A stretch of 13,644 nt of DNA from Pleurotus ostreatus/Saccharomyces cerevisiae fusant. Lineage: Eukaryota; Opisthokonta. Positions 1-8,197 of this stretch are shown here, piece after piece (position 1 is the stretch's first letter; the number at the start of each line of letters is the position of its first letter). The stretch lies in the NCBI GenBank assembly GCA_024196135.1, contig JAMQCK010000945.1:1-13644 (forward strand), in the 5' to 3' direction. The translations under genes were made by a program, and so were the position numbers. The notes below the pieces were generated by a model. That model saw nothing but the letters and a program-made list of their open reading frames with translations. It did no database searches and was not told the origin of the DNA.

Positions 1-10
1 GGCTCAGGAC

Positions 11-45
11 GGCCACACTTAGTCGCTGAGCGCTGAGCGTTGAGA
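11..45 (+). repeat. Left terminal inverted repeat of the MITE
   Basis: This arm begins GGCCACACTTAG and ends GAGCGTTGAGA. It matches the reverse complement of 399-433 at 32 of 35 positions. The three differences are two adjacent bases (arm positions 13 and 14) and one C/T change at arm position 23. Confidence 0.8.
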
Positions 46-398
46 GATAATAAACTAGGCACGCCGTCAGCGGAAACGTGATTCTTGGCGTCCGCCGCCC
101 GCCCACGCCGCGTCACAAAAGTTGAACATGCCTGTCACGCCTATGGTCTCTCTTCTCCAGAGTAAGGCCGTCATGCCGATACTCGGACCTTGTCCGCGAG
201 CTGTGATGATGACTCACCTTGAGCACTCTCAAAAACCGATATATGTGGCACACATCGAGTGCAGGAGGCCGGAAGGTGAGGAGCTGCTCGGAGACTGCGT
301 GACACGGGAATATCCGAATCACAGGCGGCGCATCAACGCGCATCACCGCTCCATCACTCGCGGGGCGGACGAAGTGCTCCGAAGCCGAGTTGATTTTT

Positions 399-433
399 TC
401 TCAACGCTCAACGCTCAGCAGCTAAGTGTGGCC
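399..433 (-). repeat. Right terminal inverted repeat of the MITE
   Basis: This is the inverted partner of 11-45. Read on the minus strand it begins GGCCACACTTAG and ends GAGCGTTGAGA. Outside it, the similarity to the left end continues for about 14 further bases, with a 6-nt insertion relative to the left arm. Confidence 0.8.
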
Positions 434-628
434 ATCCAGACCCTGAGGCGTCAGAGCCATGTCCAAATGTTGTCACCGCGTCTGCTACGGGACAATTTCC
501 TTCCCTCCTGCCGTATGCTTCGACGAGCACGCTGATGCTGACGCGCGAAGATAGAAGGTACCAGTGACATTTTATGATCAGTAGCAACTTCCTCCGTCGT
601 TGTACTGTTGCAAATAACTTTGCTAGAA

Positions 629-2411
629 TTACACTTTTGCTAACAACCTCCTTTCCACCTGCATCCTCGCACAGACAATAAGTACCGCTCCGCACAATAT
701 AGTGAGCCCAGCGTAGAGCATCATCCCGGTGTACGATCCGTTTGCTCGATGTAGCAGGGCGCCGGCTATGGGGCCTGCGAGGAGGGACCTGAGGGTAGGT
801 GTATCAGAGCATGGTCGGCAGGCAAAGACGGGCAAGTCGGTGACGAATCAAAAAGCGTAAGGAAGCGTAAGGAGAACAAGGACTCACGGTATGGAAATCG
901 CGCTGTACAGCATCCCCACCCTTGCGCCCACGCGGCCCGCGGGTGATATCTGCGCTACGCAGGGCGTCACGACGGAGATGAACGCGCCGGAGAGGAAGCC
1001 GTAGACCGCGGCGAAGACCATGATGAGCGCGAGGGAGGGTGCGCAGGCGCTAGCTGCTGCGTCCATCCTGGCCACCATGTCCACGCCGGCCACTGCAGAA
1101 AGACACTCGGACCGCCCGCGCAAACACCCCGCAACGACGAGGCACGCTACGCCGCACAGCGCCGCAGCGGGGGCGAGGAGGTTAAAGTTCCCCGCGCGGT
1201 CGGCGAGGTAGGCGGGGAGGAGGCGGCCCAGCGCAGAGGCGGCGTTGAGGGCGGCGAGGGTGGCGTTGGCGCGGGCAGGGGTGATGCCGTGGGCTTCAGC
1301 GAAGGAGACGATGTAGGTGGGCGGGGTGTAGAGCCCTAGAAGATGATGAGTAAGGGGCTTTAGAAGGTTGGCGGAGGGAATGGTGAGGATACTAACCGCA
1401 GGAGACAAGACAACTCCCAGCGACGAGAAGGACATACTTATAATCTTTGAAGATAGTGTGGTCGAACAGCGGTCTCGTCACCTCCTTCTTCGCCATCGTG
1501 CGCGAGGAAATTAACAACCATGCAAGCAGACACCCAGTCGCATCGAACAAGCCGACGACGCGGAGCGTCCATGCGAACCCTATTCTGGAGAACAGGCGCT
1601 CGAGCATGATGGGGAATATGACACCGCCTGGTCATGACTGAGCGTCAGGCGCTTTTGTGGCAAAGAGGTCAATGTGTGTGCCACTGACCGACACTGGACC
1701 CCGTAGCCACGATACCGAGCGCGGTGGCGCGGTATGTCGTGAAGCAGGAAGAGACGCTGGTCATAGCGGGGTAGAAGCTGGGGATGGAACGACTGTGAGA
1801 GGTATGTCATCAAGGACGAAGGGAGGCAGACGTACAGCAATCCCGCTCCCAAGCCAAAGAGCACACCTTGGCTGAGGAGGAACTGATAGAACTCCGTTGA
1901 TAAGCTGGTCATGAGGATGCTGAATGTCGTGAGTAGGCCTCCTGAGAGCAGTAGCCAGCTGGGGCCGTATGCGTCGCACAGATGGCCGATGCAGGCGCCC
2001 TGTAGTGTTATAAGCAAGATATTCGGTATCAATCGTTCGATCTTATACGACGCAACTCACTGAAGCAAAGAACACAAACAATTGGGCGGAACCTATCCAC
2101 GCGATCGTCGACGAGGGCAGGTGGTGCAGCTGGTCGTCCATGTACCATGCTTGGAAAGTTCCAAACGCGCTCAGATGCCCGAAGCTGAAGAGGAGTGCGA
2201 GGAAGGCGCCGAATACTGTGCAGAAGGATGATACTCGGGCTGGGGGTAGACGAATAGGGCCATGGGTGTCTGCGGTGATCGGGCTCGATAGCATGCCTTC
2301 ATCGCTGGTAAGCCCCTCAGATTTGGTGTCGGAATGCATGTCATGCTTTTCGAGGTCGATGGATAAAGATGTCGTGTCTGAGGTCGTGGAGGACATGCCT
2401 GACGAGTCCAT
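629..2411 (-). CDS. MFS transporter, monocarboxylate-transporter-like
   Basis: Predicted plasma-membrane or organelle-membrane secondary carrier of the major facilitator superfamily, of the type related to fungal Mch and animal monocarboxylate transporters. The substrate cannot be told from sequence. Exons in transcript order are 2411-2061, 1999-1836, 1777-1689, 1627-1397, 1335-888 and 788-629. They total 1443 nt (480 aa), and all five introns are GT...AG. The polar N-terminus (about 50 residues, Ser/Asp/Thr rich) is followed by hydrophobic segments with family landmarks: AFGTFQAWY in the first membrane region, LCDAYGPSW, QFLLSQGVLFGLGAG, FYPAMTSV, GSSVGGVIFPIMLERLFSRI, GRLLPAYLADRAG, SGAFISVVTPCVAQISP and GPIAGALL. 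The usual RRGLALGI loop reads TYRATALGI. Start: ATG 2411 gives a normal-length N-terminus; the same frame is open further upstream. Exon 5 has an extra stretch of about 20-30 residues around 1040-1135. Part of it could be a weak-donor 60-nt intron (GTGTTT...GGCCAG), which would keep the frame. Confidence 0.9.
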
Positions 2412-3005
2412 GAGGCCAATGAATTCAGCACGGAGCGGGATGAGGACGTACTTATACATGACTTGGCTGTTCTCCTTCTGTGAATGTCTTCGTGATGATC
2501 CCCTCGGAGATGATTCTCGGACAGCCGTCATGACCTGGTACGCTGATATTCCGCCGTCAGGGGACTCTCCTTTCCGGCAGTGGCAGCAACGACAGCGCAC
2601 GCGTCCAGGTCATGGCGAACGGACTACCTACCGATGATATCGAGGGTACGTACCTGCGCTAGCGGATAGCTGCGTATGTGTGTGAAGGCTCGGGCTATGA
2701 GTGATAGCGAGTGCGTTGGTAGTCCATGGTAAGGGCGTTAGAAGTCGACAGGAGGCGCGTCAGCGGTTGATAGGTCGTGCATTAGTATCGTAAGCCCACG
2801 CGCCCAGCCGGCGGCAGAAGATACGGCGCAGCGGATGAAATGTCCGTATACCGCGGCTAGGTGAAAGAGCGGGTCTTAGCCCTTGACGGACCCGTGGTGG
2901 CCTTTGACGGTGCCGCGCCAGTCTTTCTGGAATGTCATACTATAGCCTGGAAATGAATTGAGCGGCGAGCTTGATGTGATAGATCGGTGAACTCACGTCA
3001 AATGA

Positions 3006-3224
3006 TCACTTGGACTCGCGGGTTAGAGAGGCGGCGTAGGTTGCTTCCTGTGCTCGTAACTGAAGAAAGTTCTTAGCGTCGGACAGGACCGGACATGCCC
3101 AGCATACTTTCGAGCCTAAAAACGCCGAGAAGACCGGGGCCGTGGATGGAGGAACCGGCGGCTTAGCGTCGAATGCCCGTGGGGGACATTCAAGAGACAA
3201 TATCCCTCGCAGGGGCGTGTGCAT
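3006..3224 (-). CDS. Possible small spliced gene, unknown
   Basis: Weak candidate only. The minus strand at 3107-3060 reads as a good fungal intron of 48 nt: donor GTATGC, a GCTAAG branch-like site and a TTTCTTCAG acceptor. Removing it keeps the frame and joins VFSAFLGSK to LRAQEATYAASL before a stop at 3006-3008. From the first in-frame ATG (3224) this gives 56 aa spliced or 72 aa unspliced. The frame is open further upstream to about 3359 but has no ATG there. A second intron-like segment follows at 2996-2947 (GTGAGT...TTTCCAG). After it, a 20-codon frame starts at ATG 2938 and ends at 2876, with KDWRGTVKGHHGSVKG at its end, but the exon between the two introns has stops in all three frames before the second donor. 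The parts do not make one protein. This could be an unannotated small gene with more exons, a pseudogene or a non-coding transcript. No family was recognised. Confidence 0.2.
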   Translation of the reverse strand: MHTPLRGILSLECPPRAFDAKPPVPPSTAPVFSAFLGSKVCWACPVLSDAKNFLQLRAQEATYAASLTRESK

Positions 3225-3612
3225 GGATAGGCATCGTGCATAGGCAAACGTCACAGCAGCACAGCGCGTCGTCCTAACGGAGCACGGAGCAGCCAGTGTC
3301 TGCCTGCGTGTATCATCCCCGAGAAACAGCTGCAGTCGAGGGTTGACATTAGACCACACGGGCGTTTATGACCCGTTGACCGTGGGAGTCTGGGACGGAT
3401 AACTCGGACGCGTAAGTAGAAGGTACACACGTGTTCGTCCTGAGCTGCATGCGACAGTGAGGGAGAGTGAGGGTCGCCCGAGTGAGTCCCCTTCGTTCAG
3501 CGCTGCATGGCCTCCTGCGTATCTGAGTGCCTCATGGATGGTAGGGTTTGTTTGGCGCATCGGCGTCCGCTTGAACGTATCGGGAGGTTTGCAACGATCG
3601 TCGAGGAAGCCA

Positions 3613-3639
3613 GAGCAAGGAGAGCAAGGAGAGCAAGGA
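3613..3639 (+). repeat. 9-bp tandem repeat, three copies
   Basis: Three exact head-to-tail copies of GAGCAAGGA. The unit is a multiple of three, so copy-number change would not break a frame crossing it, but no convincing coding frame covers this site. Confidence 0.8.
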
Positions 3640-4321
3640 GACGAGCGCAGCTTCACGCACGGTGTCCCCAGATGCCAAGTGTGTCCTTGGAAAGCAGCGT
3701 CGACAGGTGGAAGGTTGGCATCGCTCATAATCCTCGCTCAATCTTGGACTCCGCCGAGTCACCTCCTTTGGTGGATTGTCTTGTTGAAAGTCAACCCATA
3801 TCCCAGAGCGGTTCATGACTGAGGTTTGAGATAGGGATGAGTCCAGCTGCAAAGAAGGGAATAGAGCTTCATGCGAGATGGGCGTCGAGACTCGGGAGTC
3901 AGCGAGGTGCGGCAGTTGCCGTCCAGATCAGAGACACGTGTCCGGTGGCATGACCGAGCCGTGACCTGATGCATGTTGACGTTGGTGAGTTACCACCTTC
4001 AGCCCAAACTTATTACTGCTCTTGTCTTTGCTTCGGGAAGCCCCCCAAATCATGCGCACTGTGGATTGGGTAGGGCATGTGCTATATGTTGACGAATTAT
4101 GCGTTTGCAGCCAAAAGATTGCAGACCAGGTGAGGATACGAGCCTCAACCCTTAACAAGCTCGGAGCCATCTTTCTGGAATCTCATGTCATATCCTGCCG
4201 GGACGGAGAGATCGACGGAATAGCGTTCAATGTGCATGCGCGGGATAGCAATGTGCATGTGCGATAAATCTTACAACGCGTGTAGTGGGCAGCGTCGCGG
4301 CAGTCACCCATCCTTCCCCCC

Positions 4322-5415
4322 TCACCCATCACTGTCCTCCCTCTCGCCGCTCCCCTCGCCCCACCCCTTCCGCTGACTCGCCCTCAGCAATCGATAGCGC
4401 TCGATCGCCTTCTCGCGCTCCTGCTCCATCATGACCTTCTGCGCCATCGACACGACGCCGTCGCTCTTGGGGGTGTGGCCCATCGTCGCGCCTGACCCTG
4501 TTGAGACGAAGGTTAGCATGCTTGCTATACCGGCGTCTGATACGCAGGCGACGGCCGAGAAAGCCATGCCCGCTACACGGTCGGCCAAGCTACGTTGGAC
4601 GCACCTGCAGCTTTCTTTGCTCCGCGCGGCAACTTCTTCAGATCCGGCGGCGCCTGTGCGATGTCGTTCAACCGTCGAGGCGCGGAGGTGGACGCCTGCT
4701 GGAACTCTTTCGGCCGGTCGGCGTGCTTGTCGGTGGTGGGTTGGGCGGATTTGGTGTCGGTAGCTTTCGGAACTTTTGGGCTCTTGCCGTTGGACGACTT
4801 GGAGTCCTTGTCGCCAGAGCCCTTGACATCGTCGTCCTCGTTGTCAGCTTTGCGCTTCGCCTTCTTCTCTTGCTTCGCGGCCTTCTTTTCCTCGGCTTCT
4901 TTCTTCAGGGCGTTGCGTGCGACGGCATTCGAGGTCTGGACGGCGGATCGTACGAGGCCGCGCATGCTGTCTTCGACGCGTCTGGGGATGGTGGTGTATC
5001 AGATCGCCGTGCGATGGTGTATCAATCTTCGAATGGGGCAGTGAAGGGAGGATGGCGAAGAGAGGATTGTAGACAGCGACGCACTTATTGAAATGCGTGA
5101 GCGACTCCCCCGGCTTGATGCTCATCCCGCTCGTGCTCGAGTCGACCTTCCTTCGCTTCGCCTTCCCCTGGCTCCCATCGTCCTCCGAGCTGCGTTTCTT
5201 CGCCCGGTACTCCGCCTGCACCTTCGCAGCGTTTAGCACGCGCGCGGCAGACTTGGGGATCGCCTCTTCGGATAGGGAGTATTTCGCGGGGATGAGGTCG
5301 TGGCCTCTGGGTAATGGGGAGGTGGTCAGTAGGGAGTTCAGACGTTGCAAAATAGCACGCACTGCTCCTTCTTGCTCTTCTCTCTGACGGAGCGTTTGGC
5401 GCGTTTGTGGGGCAT
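4322..5415 (-). CDS. CCDC137-like basic nucleolar-type protein
   Basis: Exons are 5415-5363, 5306-5085, 4981-4605 and 4497-4322, 828 nt in total (275 aa). All three introns (56, 103 and 107 nt) use GTGCGT donors. The protein starts MPHKRAKRSVREKSKKEQ, which looks like a nuclear or nucleolar targeting tail. It then has a charged region with an RRK cluster, a GESLTHFNKRVEDSM motif (residues about 84-98), a Lys/Ala/Glu coiled-coil stretch (about 107-135), LNDIAQAPPDLKKLPRG (about 196-212) and a C-terminal EQEREKAIERYRLLRASQ helix (about 242-259). The order and spacing of the GES...R-E block, the APP-L block and the E-RE-A---YR block match what I know of animal CCDC137, a nucleolar RNA-associated protein. 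From this I infer a nuclear, perhaps ribosome-biogenesis, role. There is no catalytic domain. The 53-nt first exon is set by the ATG at 5415 and by the motif continuity across the 5306/5363 junction. Confidence 0.8.
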
Positions 5416-5769
5416 GGCGGTGGGCGGGGAGGAGGATGAGCGGAAGCAGAAGGTGATGATGATCGGGGGAACTTCTGAGCGGACGATCGGTCCGGTCCCC
5501 GATACCTCCGTATTCTGCTTTCGACTGTCATGTTCGACTTGGTGGTGCGGAGGTCGAGGCGCTACAAGGTCTTCAAGTGCTACGGCCAGCTTTACCTATG
5601 CCTCCTTGACTTTCTCGAACCAAACAAGCAATATTATCTGCTGCCGATGCGCGTGTTCACCAGCGCTTATCCAACCCGTGGGATACTAGGATCTGCGCTT
5701 TTAAGGCGCCTGTATGCCGGCATAAGTACCTAATCGCCTTCCTCCTCACTCTCACCCGCAGCCGCGACC
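5416..5769. promoter_or_regulatory. Divergent intergenic promoter region
   Basis: This 354-nt gap separates the start codons of the CCDC137-like gene (minus) and the ISG12-like gene (plus), so it should hold both promoters. On the plus side an A/T-rich TTTTAAGG box at about 5698-5705 sits some 65 nt before ATG 5770, inside a near-palindrome GCGCTTTTAAGGCGC. A pyrimidine-rich stretch with CTCACTCTCACCC follows just before the ATG. The open frame crossing this gap on the plus strand shows no family features. Confidence 0.45.
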
Positions 5770-7046
5770 ATGAGGATCTCCGGCTTTTTCTCTGTGCCTC
5801 TTTTGCTGTGTGGGCTCGTGCCCCTCCTAGGACATGGCCCTCAACCCGCGACGGCCATCCAGCTCCCTGTGCATGTGCCGTTCACAGGCCTCACGCCCCA
5901 TTTCTACACCATCCAGAACTGGTGGAGTGAGTCCTCTATCATCATCGTCTATTGAGATCTTATGAAGCTACGAACGTTGCAGCCGATGTCCAGGGTACGC
6001 GCATCGTTTCCCGCCCATACGCCCGATGCACACATACTGATCGTCCACCCAGACCGCAACACGTTGTCCCGCGACTACTGGCGCGAGCTTTATGATCATG
6101 CGCGCCAGGCCGTCGAAGTCGCCTTCAAGGACCTCTCGAACATGCAACAGCGCTTCCCCGACGCCCGCGCCTCCATCGAGGACTTTGTGGGCCTCGTGCG
6201 GAGCGCGGTCGACGATGCGGCGCAGCTGCGGCCCACAACCGATCTGGTACCCAACAACCTCGAAGACGCCGAGGAAGAGATCGGGAAGGCCCTCCAGGCG
6301 ATCTTGGAGCAAGTGAAGACAGAGTTCCCGCCGCCCAGCAGCGCGCCGAGCCATGAGGAGCGCCTGGCACTGGCGGAGAACGTGGTCGGGCGTGCGGTAA
6401 AGGCGGTGGAGGAAGTGCTTGTCAAGCACGGTGTAGATGAGGAAAAGGCGCACCACGCGCTCGAACGGATGGAGAGGGGGCTGGTGCGGATGGTGGCGAT
6501 CACAGGTGAGTGAATCATGACCTTCACTTTTTGTGCGCTGCTCTCGTAGATGACCCGTAAGGTGCTGAACAGAATCGTCGCTAACGACATGCTGTTGCAG
6601 GCGACCTCCACGAACAGCACCCTATGCTCTTCGATGCCGTGATCTTCACCGCCGCCGCCGTAATCATACCCGAGGGCTGGATCCTGAGCCGCCTGCTGGG
6701 CATGCTCGGCTTCGGACCCGCAGGGCCAGTGAAGGGTGAGTCCGCCCGTACAGAGCATATCTTTGATGCTCTCGCCTCTTTGGTGCTCTCGCCTCTTAAC
6801 TGCTCTCACCTCTTAACTGCTCTCACCTCTTAAATACTCTCACCTCTCGCCATCTCTCTCTGCACTCAATCATCGTTCGTCCTTATGAGAACCCGCGCTG
6901 ACAGTCACTTAGGCTCCTCCGCCGCCTGGATGCAGCGCCGCTTCTGGGGCGCGACCGTCGCCGAGGGCAGCTGGTTCGCCCGGCTCCAGCGGGCGGGAAT
7001 GAAGATTCCCGCTGCGGCGCCCGGACGGTCGCGTGGGGGTTGCTGA
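5770..7046 (+). CDS. Secreted ISG12/IFI6-like (Ifi-6-16) protein
   Basis: Exons 5770-5926, 5983-5994, 6053-6505, 6601-6735 and 6913-7046 sum to 891 nt (296 aa). Residues 1 to about 29 form a signal peptide (hydrophobic LLLCGLVPLLG core, likely cut after PATA). A helical, acidic middle region follows from about 57 to 200 (SRDYWRELYDHARQAVEVAF, then long heptad-like helices). The C-terminal third has a membrane-type segment, LLGMLGFGPAGPVKGSSAAW (about 239-258), and a VAEGSWFARLQRAGM ending. The G-GPAGPV-GS-AA and GS-FA-LQ-AG pattern is the ISG12/Ifi-6-16 signature. Animal members sit in organelle membranes and affect apoptosis; the role of fungal ones is not established. The signal peptide suggests entry to the secretory pathway. 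Exon 2 is only 12 nt and encodes the junction WTDVQD. The last intron (6736-6912) contains a minisatellite. A decayed paralogue lies at 10583-11315. Confidence 0.85.
5983..5994 (+). other. 12-nt microexon of the ISG12-like gene
   Basis: The exon CCGATGTCCAGG is flanked by GTTGCAG on the left and GTACGC on the right. Splicing exon 1 (ending TGG TGG A) to it and then to 6053 gives NWWTDVQDRNTLSRDYW, with phases 1 and 2 satisfied. Skipping it would join A directly to ACCGCAAC and shift the frame, so either it is included or the gene model differs. Confidence 0.65.
6763..6847 (+). repeat. 17-bp minisatellite, five copies, intronic
   Basis: Five head-to-tail 17-bp units with a core TGCTCTC(A/G)CCTCT cover 85 nt inside the fourth intron of the ISG12-like gene. 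Units 3 and 4 are identical. Units 1, 2 and 5 differ mainly in their first five or six bases and in the central A/G. The repeat explains why this intron is 177 nt, while the other three introns of the gene are 56, 58 and 95 nt. Confidence 0.9.
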
Positions 7047-8197
7047 GGTGTGGACTGGCAAGGCCGGTCGGGGACGCTCAGGGTGCGGAGGTAGATGCTC
7101 ATGGTGCCCAGAGTGTTGAGGCGAATGTTCAGGGCAATGAGGTCAGCGCCTTAGATCGAAGCACATGTTGAAGCTTTATCTTTCTTTCTGTCGTGTTTCT
7201 GTAAGTTCCGCTTTGAAGCATCGCATATACTTGTCATGGGCCCCTCTCCTTCCGGAATTCTTTCTTCTGCCTTGCGCCGAGTCTACCAGGGCCGGAGTTG
7301 GCCTGTGCGCTCCCGAAGCAGAACAACAATGTCCAAATTCGGCAGTCCCATTATTGGACGCCACGCGATCGCCATGTGGCTCGCGAGGCGAAGTGAACGG
7401 CTTGTCTTCGACGTTGATGTCGTTCACGGCGCTTATACTAGAATCTCCTGGCATGACTGAACACTCTTCCATGGAACAATATTTCTATTCGATGTGCTCC
7501 GCATATAGCTGTTGAGGTCATTTGCTGAAGCCTGCTTCAAACCATACGGAGTTCTTCCAGCAGCATGACGGCTAAGATCGTGCGTTTGTCTGCACGAGAG
7601 GTTCACTGCGTCGATTCCGGTACTTGACACTCCTGGTTATGCTTGAGAGGAGATCGAAGGGCCCAGGAGGTGCGCGATCATTGCTGGTGTCGTTATCCTC
7701 ACTGACCATTCCTCCAGCAGATGATTGCACCTCTCTTCCGCGGTTCCCGGCCTTAGTTTGCGGGATGGAGCTTTTTATCCTCCACCCATACCCTACGCGC
7801 GCGTCTGATCACACGACCGTGTCTCGGTGCTACCTCGCCATCTCCGTGCCAATGACGACAAGGCTTATGCGCGGCTTCCTCTGCTTCGGATAATGACACG
7901 GCACTGACTTCAATAGCCCTCCGTGTCTGACGCGCACCCAAGAAGCATCTCACGAAACCTCGGCTACCAGCCGAGCCCATGCCCCGTCCTTCCTACACCC
8001 CCTACGGTAGTTCTCCCGCCACGTTCAAAGGCCGTTGGAGCCCATGAAGCACCGTCACGGCCTGGAGCCACGGCGGTCACGCGCGCGATACCGTGGGCAT
8101 GAGCCCCATCCCGTGGAGACTGAGTCCTACTTGTGCGCTCGAGCGCGGGCTGGGTGGCGGATACGCCCCTTTCCGATCTCCCACCATCCTACCGGCC
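7047..8197. other. Intergenic region, no gene recognised
   Basis: About 1.15 kb between the ISG12-like gene and the ThDP-enzyme gene. It must hold the 3' end of one transcript and the promoter of the other. Frames up to about 116 codons occur on both strands (for example 7165-7515 plus and 7176-7472 minus), but they overlap each other, lack recognisable motifs and have no supporting splice structure. No inverted repeats or transposon traces were noticed. Confidence 0.6.

Larger units (their letters stand above)
4..447. mobile_element. MITE-like non-autonomous DNA transposon
   Basis: Two 35-nt arms at 11-45 and 399-433 are inverted copies of each other with 32 of 35 bases identical. The similarity continues outward to a CTCAGG / CCTGAG pair at 4-9 and 442-447, with a 6-nt length difference between the arms there. 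The roughly 350-nt interior has no credible protein, so the element would depend on a transposase made elsewhere. Each arm also carries short direct iterations of a GAGCG(C/T)T type. The outermost bases on the right side, read inward, are CAGGG, which fits the YARNG terminus described for hAT elements. That assignment is an inference. A target-site duplication cannot be checked because the left end is at the window edge. Confidence 0.7.
2412..4321. other. 1.9-kb region without a recognisable gene
   Basis: 2412-2640 is the upstream region of the transporter gene. Beyond it several frames of 80-120 codons exist on both strands, but none shows a family motif, and several begin at GTG or TTG rather than ATG. 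The minus strand at 2876-3224 carries good intron signals (separate entry), 3613-3639 holds a short tandem repeat, and 4229-4266 has an imperfect duplication of about 20 nt (two copies of CAATGTGCATG(C/T)GCG). I see no transposon protein, tRNA or known RNA motif. Confidence 0.6.

Noticed and set aside
122..535. 137-codon plus-strand frame across the left transposon
   Set aside because: It runs through the right inverted repeat and out of the element, has no family motif and is low in coding character. It is most likely chance.
3006..3359. 117-codon minus-strand frame taken as a complete gene
   Set aside because: Its apparent first codon is GTG and the preceding codon region has a stop. The first ATG is at 3224 and a good intron interrupts the frame, so only a weak small-gene candidate was kept.
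6096..6809. 237-codon minus-strand frame opposite the ISG12-like gene
   Set aside because: It lies antisense to exons 3 and 4, crosses their intron, and is Ser/Arg/Pro rich as expected for the reverse of a GC-rich coding exon.
7165..7515. 116-codon plus-strand frame with an overlapping 98-codon minus frame
   Set aside because: The two overlap almost completely on opposite strands, neither has a motif, and no splice signals support either.
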